DNA of 28,099 nt from Gracilariopsis chorda (lineage: Eukaryota; Rhodophyta; Florideophyceae; Gracilariales; Gracilariaceae). The number at the start of each line of letters is the position of its first letter. Positions within the stretch are counted from its first letter, which is position 1. The translations under genes and the position numbers were made by a program. The notes beneath the pieces are model-generated. The model was not told where the DNA came from. It did no database searches and saw only the letters and a program-made list of their open reading frames with translations. This document shows positions 1-9,127 of the stretch, one piece after another. The DNA lies in the NCBI GenBank assembly GCA_003194525.1, contig NBIV01000539.1, positions 1 through 28,099 of the forward strand, written 5' to 3'.

Positions 1-24
1 TCAACTTCCTTTCAACATTCAACA
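1..24 (+). repeat. 3' tip of a family B LTR
   Basis: These 24 bases are identical to the last 24 bases of the B2 LTR (18435-18458), including the variant ending ATTCAACA where B1 has the TTTCAACA form. The A-family gag sequence starts at base 25 at exactly the point where it starts after B2 (18459). I infer that a + strand B element, homologous to B2, lies just left of the window. Confidence 0.85.
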
Positions 25-551
25 TAGAGGCCAGAAGCATAGGAGCCTTGTGAGACTCAGGTATAGCCGCATCCTTGCCCATGCGGTCCAGCTGCGAGAA
101 TGGAGAGGCAAACTGGTCCACATACTCAGACATGTTTTGGCCTTTGTATGACATTCTGAACAGCTGAGTCTGCACAGCTATACGAGGACACAGTCCTGTT
201 TGAGGCATATCTCGCATCAAGTAGTTGAAGCATGTGACCAGGGTCATCATCCACATCCATGACTACACGCAGTGGGGCATCACCAAGTGCACAAATGATG
301 ATTGCACATGCCTTTTCGCGCTTTGCAAGTATACGGGAGGGTGTCTGGGTCGCACTAGAAATAGACGCTTGTGTCATTGTGGCACTAGATGACTCCTCCG
401 AACTGGACATAACCACATTCCAGACACCTTTAATTCGACACGCGGCACGTAGACGGTGTCGCCATAGGGTGTAATCTTCACCTCGCTTACCATGGAAGCG
501 TGGGATCTTCACACCAGAGGTGGTTTCGGACTCAACTTCGGAGTCAGACAT
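25..551 (-). pseudogene. A2: truncated 5' gag fragment, family A
   Basis: This is the N-terminal ~175 codons of the family A Gag-Pol, starting at the ATG at 549-551 and reading leftwards until cut at base 25 by a B LTR end. It matches the start of the intact A4 protein (MSDSEVESETTSGVK). One extra G near 185-187 shifts the frame after codon ~122, so the original frame is lost in a short unrelated tail. At the site where A1 and A3 carry an amber codon, this copy has TAC (146-148). It contains only the Gag N-terminal region and no zinc knuckle or Pol domain. It is a dead remnant with no coding role expected. Confidence 0.9.
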
Positions 552-1327
552 TATTCCGGAAGGAGATCAACCACCAAAAATGAAACCAAATGAAATGAAA
601 ATGAAGCAGAGTGAGGGACTCGATGCTTAGAAAGTTGACCAGAAGCTAATATGAATGCCTGATCGCGATACAGCTATTGACTTGCAGCTGATGTCACACT
701 ATGAGGAGGGAACTGGAGCGGGAGTATCTCAAAACTCAACAGCGAGGGCGCCAGCGGAGACCGTGTAACCAAGTCTCAACGCTCGTCCAGACGCGTCTGG
801 TACGTGAATCAGAGGCGGAGGTCGGGTCCTCTACGCCCGGAGTATAGTCACGAGTAGCTCTGAAGCAAACTCGGAAATGAAAATAACTTCGTAAAGGCGG
901 GCGCACTGACGGGAGAAACTACCTCCGCTACCCTAAGGGTTGAACCCCTGGACCCTGGTAACTCTCTCCAGGTGAGGTACGAAATTCTTCTTGACCTACC
1001 CTGTTCTGCGCACTTCAGAACGAGGGGCTTTACAATCCGTACGTGTCGTCCCAGGGAGGTTAGTAGCTGTCGCGATAAGCGTTCACCAGTTAACCCCTGC
1101 TAGACACTTGCAGGAAAATAGCGCGGTCTTCCTTGTGCGCTGAAGCAATGGAGACGGGATCGGAACAGGCGCAGGTCGGCTTACCAGAGAAGGTGTCTCT
1201 GAACGCTTTGCCTACTTTCACCACAGCACCAAATACTTCCACAAGACTCGCAAAGATGATCTGCGCAAGACGATGAATCGAACGAAAGAAAGTCAAAAGA
1301 GCGCGACGTCTGCAAAATATCGACGCT
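552..1327 (-). other. A2 untranslated leader
   Basis: This is the family A 5' leader between the primer-binding site and the gag start, 776 bp, the same length as in A1 and A3. It carries the 14-bp palindrome CCAGACGCGTCTGG (787-800), the leader block shared with family B (898-939), and a GGTAAG donor-like site on the sense strand (1180-1185). Private changes include an extra G near 720. No real gene is seen. Confidence 0.8.
898..939 (-). promoter_or_regulatory. Leader block shared by families A and B (A2 copy)
   Basis: This 42-nt block is almost identical to 9128-9168 in the B1 leader, although the rest of the two leaders differ. Read in the sense direction it has a pyrimidine-rich run ending CCCGTCAG, then TGCGCCCG. 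Other A copies are at 14344-14385, 19331-19372 and 22673-22714. Function unknown; see findings. Confidence 0.6.
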
Positions 1328-1341
1328 CTGGGCCCATAACC
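1328..1341 (-). other. Primer-binding site, half tRNA-iMet type
   Basis: On the minus strand this reads GGTTATGGGCCCAG, complementary to the anticodon arm (CUGGGCCCAUAACC) of eukaryotic initiator tRNA-Met. It abuts the LTR end. Drosophila copia uses the same cleaved half-tRNA primer. Confidence 0.85.
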
Positions 1342-2094
1342 TGATGATGTAAACGATAGTTGGGCTTCGGCGGAAATGAAAAAGGAAAGAAAGAAAGAAA
1401 ATAAAGAGTGAAGGTTGCCAGGCTTAGGGCCGAGTTTACTTGGTACTGCGACTTCAGAGTCTTATATAGCACATCTACTTCGCACTTCCACTACAAGAAA
1501 ACCCTACAGCACTAAGTGGGGACACCCAATACTACCAATCATAATCAAACATAACACAATAAGGGTTGCACAAACTGATTACAGCTTAGTACAACCAGGC
1601 ATAACAACATTACAACACATTACAACAATGCAGACCAAGTGAACCAAGTAGCCAGCAACGCACAATAAGTGAACCGGACACGCCAACAATGTGCCAGCAT
1701 GTTGCAGCACTGTATAAACACTTACTCGCATTATCATGACAATGACAAAGCACAAATACACATGCCACCGCATCCATGTACATACCCTAGGTGTGTTGCG
1801 TGCATGGCACGTGCTTACTTGCACAACCGCACACATGACACACTTCCATATACCTGTAAACCACATGTAGCCACACATATTCTTCAGTACCATGCCCATT
1901 CACCTTATGCCAAGTAGCCAGTTCCGTGCCCAGGACCCATAGAATGCATAACACTTGTAACCAATACGTTGCATATGAGTATTTGCAGTAGCCAATCATA
2001 TGCCCGTTTCACGTTGGGTTTGAGAACACACGCATATGCGGTTTTGTAGAGCAGGTCCCAAGAACAGCCCTCCGTTATATCAAACTTTGGTTCC

Positions 2095-2099
2095 AAGTG
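2095..2099. repeat. Target site duplication of C1 (AAGTG), left
   Basis: AAGTG here is repeated at 2833-2837. The undisturbed LTR at 15541-15545 has it once, so this is an empty-site-confirmed 5-bp target duplication. Confidence 0.95.
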
Positions 2100-2832
2100 T
2101 GTTGCAAAGCACGCCTGTTATGAAAACAAAAGGGAAGAAACAACGGGAGGAAGAAGAAACAAGAAAATAAAACAAGGAAGGTTGTCAGCCTTAGTCGACC
2201 AGTTTACTCGACAGCAGGCAAAGCCAATCTACATATACCCTACCGCACACACTTCACCGTCGTCGCGGCAAGCGACGGGGGTGGTTGCACCATTCCACTA
2301 CACGTTATTCGTGTGTGCAGCTGTACACGAAAAGCGCACACAATCTAGAGGGTCACAATTTCAAATAACTAAATCAATCAATGCGGCAAATCTATTGCCA
2401 GTCCCTTGATCTGGGACCAGCTCTAAAAAATCAATAATTACCATCCTTGCACTCCAACCCCTCCGCGCAGCCCGCAAACGCACATTGTCCCAAATCACCC
2501 AATACAGCTCCCATTCGCATCTTCGGCATTGCAGCACAACCGTCTACTGCGCGCACACTTGGACCAACCACATTGCTCCACTTGTGCATATCCGCAATCC
2601 AGTACCGTACACTCCATAACACTTGTACGGTATACAATGCATATAGCATTTTGCAGTAGCCAATCACATTGCCGTTTCACGTTGGGTTTGAGCAGAGGCG
2701 CATATGCGCTTTTGGAGCGAGGGGCTCCAAAAGTGCCCATCGTCCCCTGAAGGTTTGGTTTTGGACCAAGCTGACACCTTCTGTGGGGGTTGGCCAGGCA
2801 CTCGACCACTTGTAGAGTTCAACACTTCAACA
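2100..2832 (-). mobile_element. C1: solo LTR of a third copia-like family
   Basis: This 733-bp insertion has TGTTG...CAACA ends and is bounded by AAGTG on both sides. It has no internal region, so it is a solo LTR left by LTR-LTR recombination. Orientation is inferred from the conserved module (about 2618-2716), which shares the GCATATGCGC, CCCAACGTGAAAC and GATTGGCTACTGCAAA blocks with families A and B on the minus strand. The rest of its U3 is unlike A or B, while its 3' side has an A-like pyrimidine-rich tract. The short ORFs in it are not convincing. Confidence 0.9.
2618..2716 (-). promoter_or_regulatory. Shared LTR promoter module (C1 copy)
   Basis: On the minus strand this region carries, in order, a palindromic GCGCATATGCGC core, CCCAACGTGAAAC, and an inverted CCAAT box in GATTGGCTACTGCAAA. 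The same order and spacing occur in family A and B LTRs. Confidence 0.6.
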
Positions 2833-2837
2833 AAGTG
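2833..2837. repeat. Target site duplication of C1 (AAGTG), right
   Basis: Second copy of the 5-bp target duplication that flanks solo LTR C1. Confidence 0.95.
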
Positions 2838-2892
2838 TTGCTTTACGATGTCCCAGGACTACCAGGCACTCGACTATGTGCTAACATCAACA

Positions 2893-2901
2893 CTCCTCCT
2901 T
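2893..2901 (-). other. Polypurine tract of A1
   Basis: The sense strand reads AAGGAGGAG immediately before the LTR start TGTTGATG. It is the likely plus-strand primer and also encodes the last residues of Pol. Confidence 0.7.
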
Positions 2902-4170
2902 GAGATCCTGGGTCAGACCAACTCTATCCATGACCAATTGCGTCATAGCAGGACTAAGTGGCTTAGTGAGTATGTCAGAATCATTGTCCTCACTTGCCAC
3001 ATAGTCCACGCTTATCACCTTGCTTTTGACCAAGTCCCGGATAAAGTGTATCTCCACGTCAATGTGTTTGGCACGTCCAGAGGGGCAACGCTCACCAATG
3101 GCCCACTCAATCGCACATTGATTATCTGAGCGTAGTGGAGTTCTGTCATTAACCGGTATCCCAGATTCCTCAAGTACTCGAGATATCCACATTAGCTCCT
3201 GACTTGCCATCACCAATGCGTAGTACTCAGACTCGGCTGTAGACAATGCCACCGACGCCTGCTTACGGGCACCGTAGAAACAAACACATGACCCAAGTTT
3301 GATCATAAAGCCAGACAAAGACTTGCGATCCGTGGTGTGGCCTGCGTAATCATAGTCCACATAACCATTCAGCAGCAGGTTCCCACGGTGATAAACAAGT
3401 CCATGGTGAGTAGTGCCACGTAAATACCTTAGCACGCGCTTCACCGCTCGATGACAATACCGAGTTGGTGCTTTCTGAAAGCGTGCTAGGATAAGTACAG
3501 GTGCCAATATGTCCAAACGCGTGCGTAATGCCAGGTACAGCAGAGACCCGATCATCTGCTGATACAACTGGACTTCAAATTGGGACTTGTCCTCCTCCGC
3601 ATCAAGCAAGGAAAAGAAGGATTCCACCATTGGGCTTCGTGCAGGCTTGCTACATTCCAGTCCAAACCGACGTAACATTCCACTGACATACAACGGCTGT
3701 GCTAGTTTCACACCTAACAAATGGCCATTGGAGTCCATGTTCCAGCTTAATTCAACACCAAGATACATTCTGACACGAGTCTCAACACGTAGGTCATACA
3801 GTGACTTGAGCTCCTCCACTATGTGGGAACGTTGTTCAGCAGTTGGCGTAAATATGAGAAGGTCATCTACGTATACCAGGATGTATGCGTAAGTGTTGCC
3901 GGCTAGTTTGCGCCTGAAAACACATGGTGCACTGGGTAGTTCTTCAAAACCTATGCCTGTAATGTCCGTGCTGAACTTCGTATGCCATGCCAGATGAGCC
4001 TGCTTAAGCCCGTATATCGCCTTTAGCAGTTTGTAGCATTGTGACTTGAGACCAGGAATGCCACGCGGTGACATCACCCACACATCTTCTTTGAGTTCAC
4101 CATTAAGGAACGCTGTCTTTATGTCAACCTGTGCAACAAACATCTGCATACACAACATCAGGTACAGGAA

Positions 4171-4175
4171 CATGC
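4171..4175. repeat. Target site duplication of B1 (CATGC), left
   Basis: CATGC here and at 10995-10999 bounds B1. The intact A4 pol has the corresponding pentamer once, which confirms the insertion point. Confidence 0.96.
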
Positions 4176-4502
4176 TGTTGAAAGTTGAAAGGAAGTTGAG
4201 GGGATGGAAGGGAAGTTCGCCAGCTCTGGCTTGGATTTACTTGGAGGTCCTTCAGGCACATCTTATATACCACTCTAAACTCGAATTGCGCGGGAACACC
4301 AACTACAAGTAAAACCTAAACCACTAAGCAGGGACACTCAATACTACCAATCATCATCTAACATGACATAGCCAGCTCAGCACAACCTCATTACACCAAC
4401 GCACACCAACGCACCAATGTTCTGTAATAGTTACGTGCATACACATGACCATGACAAGGCACAAATTCACGACTCCAACACACGCCAGCACATGCCAACA
4501 CA

Positions 4503-4532
4503 TCACGGTAAGTCAACACGTCACGGTAAGTC
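4503..4532 (-). repeat. Short direct repeat in family B U3
   Basis: Sense GACTTACCGTGA occurs twice 18 bp apart, with TGACGTG (bZIP/CRE-like) between the copies. It is also present in the B1 5' LTR (10544-10573) and B2 (18102-18131). A binding role is inference. Confidence 0.45.
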
Positions 4533-4780
4533 GGCACGTAACCTGTGGTGTTAGTGCCATGTCATCATGTGGCAATGCACACAACACCCACGTCATCAAT
4601 ATACCCGTGCATGTGTAAACCTGTTGACAGTGCATGCGCACCTTACCATTGTACCAACCACTGCTGTACCACTTGTACCAGGTGTCAACCACTTCATCAG
4701 TATCCCCTGCACACAACGTACACTGTGACCACTGTAGTAGCTGGACACGTGGGTGTGTCCACCGATCCAGTTATGCCATA

Positions 4781-4880
4781 CCACTTGTACGCACCACGTT
4801 GCATATGTACATTTGCAGTAGCCAATCAGAAGCCAGTTTCACGTTGGGTTCGCGCACACGCGCATATGCGCTTTTGCAGA
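4781..4880 (-). promoter_or_regulatory. Shared LTR promoter module (B1 3' LTR)
   Basis: The sense strand carries the perfect palindrome GCGCATATGCGC, then CCCAACGTGAAAC, then GATTGGCTACTGCAAA with an inverted CCAAT box, then CATATGCAACGT. The module is also at 10822-10921 in the 5' LTR and, on the + strand, about 17753-17852 in B2. It lies roughly 500 bp upstream of the TATA box. Confidence 0.6.
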
Positions 4881-4953
4881 GGTACCCTCTAAAACAGCCC
4901 ATGCTCCCCGGAACATTTGGTTTTCAGTGACAGCACAGGTACTACTGCCAACA

Positions 4954-4962
4954 CCCCCCTCT
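4954..4962 (-). other. Polypurine tract of B1
   Basis: Sense AGAGGGGGG directly before the LTR start TGTTGGCAG, ten bases after the pol stop codon. B2 has one more G at 17670-17679. Confidence 0.85.
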
Positions 4963-4972
4963 GTCACTGACT

Positions 4973-7900
4973 TCAAAGGTCTAAGGGGAGCAAGCCACAG
5001 TCACCGCGGAACCTTGCCAGCTTAACTCGACCGAGCGCTTTCGTCAGCATATCGGCAACCATGTCTTCCGTGGAGCAGTACTGCAACTGGACGGCTTTGT
5101 CGCGTAGAGCCTCTCTGGTGAAGTGAAAGCGAATATCAATGTGCTTAGTACGCTTGTTCACAACTCCATTTCGAGCAAGGTCGATGCAACCTTGGTTGTC
5201 CACGTACACAGTTGTGGGCTCAACCATTAGCGTCACTGACTCATCCACGTGTAGTCCACTTGCGTTGCCAATGCCACTCCACAGTCGTCTCAGCCAGATC
5301 GCTTCCTTCGTCCCACTGCACAGACTCACATACTCAGCCTCAGCGCTAGACAATGCAACTACTTCCTGTTGGCGCGAGCTCCAAGACACAGGAGCACCGC
5401 ACATCATGAACACATACCCACTGGTGGACTTGCGGTTGGATGTATCACCTGCCCAGTCAGAGTCTACGTATCCATACAGCTGAGTATCAGTCGTGGTGCC
5501 ATAAGTGAGTCCGAAGGAGCGAGTGCCATTGAGGTAACGCAGAACACGCTTGACCGCTTTCCAATGAGTCTCTCCAGGTTTCTCGACATACTTGGCTAGC
5601 TTGGACACTGCAAACGAGATGTCCGGTCGAGTGCCAACAGAGAGATACATCAGACAACCGATCACCTGGCGATACGGGAGGTTCGTCAGAGGCTCTTCTA
5701 CCTTAGTGAGGTCAGCACCGGAGTCCATGGGAGCGTCCATTGGTTTGCACTGCAACATGCCAAAACGTTCTAAGACCTTACGCGTGTATGCAGACTGTGT
5801 CAGGTACAGCTGTCTTTTGGATCGATCACGATGGATCTCGAACCCAAGTACCATGCGCGCTTCACTGAGATCCTTCATCTGAAAACGTTTTGACAGTTCA
5901 CGCTTTACGCGATTCATTGTCTCCATACTTGGACTCGCAATGAGCAAGTCGTCCACATAAAGAGCAATGATCACAAGCGCTCCCAGTACCTCTCCGGTGT
6001 AGACGCACTCGTCTGCGACGTTTGGCTTCAGACCCATCCAACCAACGAGGAACAAGTACATCTTTGCAAACCACTGCCTTGATGCCTGTCGTAGCCCATA
6101 GATGGCTTTCTTGAGAAGGCATACCAAGTCCTCGTTCCCAGGTTTGATGAATCCGTCCGGCTGCTCCATGTACACAGTCTCTTCCAGGTCGCCATTCAAG
6201 AATGCAGTCTTCACATCCATCTGGTGCAGATGATAGTCCTGCACTGCTACAATGGACAGAATCATTCTAATGGATGTGAATTTGACCACTGGTGCATACG
6301 TCTCGGAGAAGTCTACACCTTCGATCTGCAGAAACCCTCGAGCCACCACACGAGCCTTGTACCTCACTGTCGGTTCATCGTTGTCGCCAGCCTCATATTT
6401 TTGCACAAATACCCACTTGGATGATATCACGTTGCTGTCAGCTGGCCTCGGCACTAACTCCCATGTGTCATGCTCCATCAGAGACTGGTACTCACTGTTC
6501 ATGGCCTTGGTCCACGCTTTTGAATCAGGACGTGACACCGCATCGGAGTATGAGGATGGGACGTCATCACTGGCAGTGAGTAGGGCAGTGCCGCGCCACC
6601 ACGAGGTAGGCGCTCTACGCTCACGAGTGGATCTCCGAAGTGGTGGTGGATCTGGTACATCTGGCTCAACTTCTGTCTCAGCTGTGGGCTCATCGTGGCC
6701 ACTGCCTGAAGCTTCTTTTGGTGGAGTATCTGGTGCAGCGGGTTCAACTTGGGCAGCATCGGTGGGTTTAGTAGAGGTGGAGGTGATGTTTGATTTCGGC
6801 TTGTCCGAGATGTCGATCTCAGCATAGTCGTCATCATCAACGTGGTCAGTACCTTGATCTGAACCACTACATTCGTCAAACCTCACATCTCTCGACACAA
6901 CCACCTTCTTCTTTTGCGCATCCCACAGTTTATAACCGTTCGATCCAGATGTGTACCCAATAAAGATCGCCTCCACGGCACGTTGCTCCAGCTTCTTCAG
7001 CTTGTGGTCCACCACTTTGTACCAGCACCGGCTACCGAACACACGCAGATTGCTCAAGTCAGGTTCATATCCACTCCACATCTCGAGTGGTGTCACGTCA
7101 CTCGGAAGGGCCTTGCAGGTGACTCGATTGCGCACATACACTGCAACGTTCAATGCTTCAGCCCAGAAGCTCTTTGGCAGTTTCTTGTGATGCAGCATCG
7201 ATCTCACCAAGTCCATGAGTGTTCGGTTGAACCGTTCGGCCAGACCATTCTGATGTGGATTGTAAGGCACCGTTCGCTGATGTTCAATACCGTGACGTTC
7301 AAGCTCTTGTGAAAACTTCTTTGACACATATTCACCAGCATTGTCTGTGCGTAACGCATGTAGCACAGACTCACGTGCGGTGATGGTTTTCACATGTCGG
7401 TCACTCTGATTTTGAACCATCTTGAGCCACTTCACGAACACGTGGAACACCTCATCCTTGGTCTTGAGCATGTACAAGAAGCAAAAACGGGAGTGATCAT
7501 CGATGAATGTGACGAAGTAGCGTGAACCTCCCAAGGAACCTACTTGGATTGGACCACAAATGTCCGAATGCACTAGGTCCAATGGGTGCGAAGCCCGTTC
7601 CCCCCCTTGCTTGGGAGTTGGAGCACGTGTAGATTTTCCCACTACACAAGAGTCACACACATCCATCGATTGATTCAAGTCCACATTCAGCCCTGACACA
7701 ACACCGTTACGAGCCATATGTTTGATACCATCCACATTCACATGAGCCATTCGAGCATGCCATAGTGACAGGTTAGTCACAAGTGCGTTGTCCATGTCTT
7801 CTGGTACTTCAATCGCGGTACATAGGTAGTACAGTCCTTTGATGCGACGGCCCTGGGCGATCATGGTGTTGCCTTTGTATACACATACTTTGGTTTTGTC

Positions 7901-8998
7901 AAACACCACTCGCGCACCCAGGTCACACATCGCAGATACTGACAGCAGATGATACCTTAGCTTCGGTACGTGCACTACTTCACCCAACCGGCACTTGCTC
8001 TTACGCCCTTCAACAGCGAGATCGAGGTGGACACTGCCATGACCAAGAGACTCCAGCTTCGAGTCATTGCCGATACTCACACCGGCAGACTCTCTTTTGC
8101 TATAACTGTCAAACATGGACTCGTCATACGTCATATGGGCGGTGGCACCAGAGTCAATGATCCAGTCACTGATACTTTCTTCCACAGAACCTGTCGCAAT
8201 GAGACAAACAAAGTCAGAGTCACTGTCACATCCTCGTTTCTCGTTGCCGAGATTGGTCTGCACAGCTGGGTTTGCGGCAGCACTCTGCTCTTTGCTAGCT
8301 TCGTCACGTTGTCTCTTGAAACAGTTTCTCTGGATATGCCCCTTCTTACCACAGTAGTAGCACACCATGGACTTCTTTCGTGACTGCGCACCGACCAAAG
8401 CCGTGTCACTTCCGGACTCCTCCTTGGCACGATCGTTCATTCGCTGTTCCTCTTGCAGCAAACGACTCTTCACAAACTCTAAATCGAGTTTACGATCACT
8501 AATCGTGGTGTCAATAGCGACAATGAGGTGTTCGAAGCGGTCTGGTAGCCCACATAGGATTGCCATAGCGATGTCTTCCTCCTCAACCACTACGTCCATG
8601 CTCTTCAGATCCGATGCAAGATGACGAACACGATTGATGAAGTGTAACATTTTCTCATCATCTCGCATCTTGGCTGTGTAGAAGGTACGTCTTGCATTGA
8701 TTCGGTTGAGCAGCGTTTTACGCTGGAACACATCGCAAATGGCTTTCCACATTTCCGCAGCATTCTCGGTATCCCTCACATGGTCCAAATGCTCATCACT
8801 GATGCTGAGACCAATAACAGCCCTGGCCTTGGAGTCTTTCTTCTTCCATGCTGACAACTCGTCATCGTCCGTAGGCCTGGTTGATTCAAGATGGTCATCG
8901 AGGTCCTTGAGTGCAAGCAGCAACTCAACCTTTTGCTTCCATACATGGAAGTTATCCTCGCCCAACTTTTCAATCTTGATGCCACCGAATGAATCCAT
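4973..8998 (-). CDS. gag-pol: B1 Gag-Pol polyprotein, Ty1/copia type, intact
   Basis: A single 1341-aa ORF encodes all copia functions. Residues 1-195 resemble the Gag capsid region of copia elements (N-terminal KIEKLGEDNFHVWK). The zinc knuckle is C213-C216-H221-C226. Aspartic protease has D282-S283-G284 in IIDSGATAHM. Integrase has an H414/H419 and C448/C451 zinc site and catalytic D479, D552 and E588 (35 residues between the last two). A variable acidic/Pro linker covers about 710-800. Reverse transcriptase has D928 in QMDVKTAFLNG and YVDD at 1014-1017. RNase H has D1179, E1220, D1267 and the TKHIDIRFHF motif, ending at 1341. The length fits a complete copia polyprotein. The start is the first Met, matching the family N-terminus. 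Gag and Pol share one frame with no stop or shift between them, so the Gag excess must come from processing or another route. Expected to act in cytoplasmic virus-like particles and, for integration, in the nucleus. Confidence 0.97.
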   Translation of the reverse strand: MDSFGGIKIEKLGEDNFHVWKQKVELLLALKDLDDHLESTRPTDDDELSAWKKKDSKARAVIGLSISDEHLDHVRDTENAAEMWKAICDVFQRKTLLNRINARRTFYTAKMRDDEKMLHFINRVRHLASDLKSMDVVVEEEDIAMAILCGLPDRFEHLIVAIDTTISDRKLDLEFVKSRLLQEEQRMNDRAKEESGSDTALVGAQSRKKSMVCYYCGKKGHIQRNCFKRQRDEASKEQSAAANPAVQTNLGNEKRGCDSDSDFVCLIATGSVEESISDWIIDSGATAHMTYDESMFDSYSKRESAGVSIGNDSKLESLGHGSVHLDLAVEGRKSKCRLGEVVHVPKLRYHLLSVSAMCDLGARVVFDKTKVCVYKGNTMIAQGRRIKGLYYLCTAIEVPEDMDNALVTNLSLWHARMAHVNVDGIKHMARNGVVSGLNVDLNQSMDVCDSCVVGKSTRAPTPKQGGERASHPLDLVHSDICGPIQVGSLGGSRYFVTFIDDHSRFCFLYMLKTKDEVFHVFVKWLKMVQNQSDRHVKTITARESVLHALRTDNAGEYVSKKFSQELERHGIEHQRTVPYNPHQNGLAERFNRTLMDLVRSMLHHKKLPKSFWAEALNVAVYVRNRVTCKALPSDVTPLEMWSGYEPDLSNLRVFGSRCWYKVVDHKLKKLEQRAVEAIFIGYTSGSNGYKLWDAQKKKVVVSRDVRFDECSGSDQGTDHVDDDDYAEIDISDKPKSNITSTSTKPTDAAQVEPAAPDTPPKEASGSGHDEPTAETEVEPDVPDPPPLRRSTRERRAPTSWWRGTALLTASDDVPSSYSDAVSRPDSKAWTKAMNSEYQSLMEHDTWELVPRPADSNVISSKWVFVQKYEAGDNDEPTVRYKARVVARGFLQIEGVDFSETYAPVVKFTSIRMILSIVAVQDYHLHQMDVKTAFLNGDLEETVYMEQPDGFIKPGNEDLVCLLKKAIYGLRQASRQWFAKMYLFLVGWMGLKPNVADECVYTGEVLGALVIIALYVDDLLIASPSMETMNRVKRELSKRFQMKDLSEARMVLGFEIHRDRSKRQLYLTQSAYTRKVLERFGMLQCKPMDAPMDSGADLTKVEEPLTNLPYRQVIGCLMYLSVGTRPDISFAVSKLAKYVEKPGETHWKAVKRVLRYLNGTRSFGLTYGTTTDTQLYGYVDSDWAGDTSNRKSTSGYVFMMCGAPVSWSSRQQEVVALSSAEAEYVSLCSGTKEAIWLRRLWSGIGNASGLHVDESVTLMVEPTTVYVDNQGCIDLARNGVVNKRTKHIDIRFHFTREALRDKAVQLQYCSTEDMVADMLTKALGRVKLARFRGDCGLLPLDL

Positions 8999-9067
8999 GC
9001 TTGGTAGATGTCAAAAAACAGCACAGGTGCGATGAAAGACCTACGGCACTTAAGAAGTACAAAAATG

Positions 9068-9118
9068 GCAACAACGACAACAATAACAACAAAAACAACG
9101 ACAACAACAACAACAAAA
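9068..9118. repeat. GTT/AAC-rich simple repeat
   Basis: An imperfect trinucleotide run of AAC units on the plus strand (GTT on the sense strand), 70-120 bp upstream of gag in B1. It would give a U-rich, weakly structured RNA near the start codon. Confidence 0.8.
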
Positions 9119-9127
9119 CTTCAAATT

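Larger units (their letters stand above)
1342..2892 (-). repeat. Family A LTR, interrupted by solo LTR C1
   Basis: Sense ends are TGTTGATG (ending at 2892) and CATCATCA (starting at 1342). Without C1 and its duplicated target the length is 813 bp, as in A1's other LTR. It is joined to pol 3' sequence on one side (2887 onward) and to a leader and gag on the other, so one LTR serves as 3' LTR of A1 and 5' LTR of A2. A TATA box (sense TATATAA) lies at 1462-1468. About 25-30 base differences by eye separate it from 14788-15600. Confidence 0.9.
1..3621. repeat. Left copy of the ~18.4-kb tandem duplication
   Basis: This stretch is collinear with 18435-21457: B LTR tip, A gag fragment, A leader, A LTR, A pol end. 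The lengths agree (3621 versus 3023) once three things are counted: the C1 solo LTR plus its target copy (738 bp, here only), the 141-bp LTR duplication (right copy only), and a few 1-bp indels. The start-to-start period is 18434 bp. Many single-base differences show that the copies are distinct and not recent. Confidence 0.8.
2887..4175 (-). pseudogene. pol: A1 pol, 3' part (RT and RNase H)
   Basis: This is the C-terminal 428 codons (A4 numbering 1001-1428) of the A1 polyprotein, separated from its 5' part (10995-13997) by insertion of B1 between codons 1000 and 1001. It encodes most of the reverse transcriptase, with the V-D-I-K-T-A-F-L-N-G motif and the YVDDLLI catalytic loop, then Ty1/copia RNase H with AESEYYA and the HIDV motif. 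Compared with A4, the first RNase H motif reads DYDYAGH, not DSDYAGD; the first Asp is kept. No stop or frameshift is present, so the damage is the insertion itself. The stop codon (2887-2889) lies inside the LTR. Confidence 0.93.
4176..4953 (-). repeat. B1 3' LTR
   Basis: 778 bp, sense TGTTGGCAG...TTTCAACA, with TGTTG/CAACA inverted ends. A TATA box (sense TATATAA) is at 4263-4269. The conserved promoter module is at 4781-4880, and a GACTTACCGTGA repeat, spaced 18 bp, covers 4503-4532. Confidence 0.96.

Noticed and set aside
558..572. GGAAGGAG sequence near the A2 gag start, like a bacterial ribosome-binding site
   Set aside because: It is on the strand opposite to gag, and the window is clearly eukaryotic.
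1328..1341. tRNA gene
   Set aside because: Only the 14-nt anticodon-arm complement is present, next to an LTR. There is no acceptor or T arm, so it is a primer-binding site.
1579..1899. 106-codon sense ORF in the A LTR, also open at 15025-15345, 20153-20473 and 21713-22033
   Set aside because: The region is rich in TG/CA and poor in stop codons on both strands, so several frames are open at once. The Cys/Val/His-rich product resembles no known protein, and the A4 3' LTR copy breaks it with a 1-bp insertion.
4545..4892. 115-codon and 98-codon ORFs in the B LTR, repeated at 10586-10933
   Set aside because: They are antisense to the element, in low-complexity GT/CA-rich LTR sequence, and repeated only because the LTRs are identical.
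6252..6827. 191-codon ORF opposite B1 pol and its mirror at 15805-16380
   Set aside because: It is a shadow of the conserved pol reading frame on the other strand; it recurs because B1 and B2 pol are nearly the same.
9068..9118. CRISPR-like or array repeat
   Set aside because: It is an imperfect trinucleotide run with no spacers.
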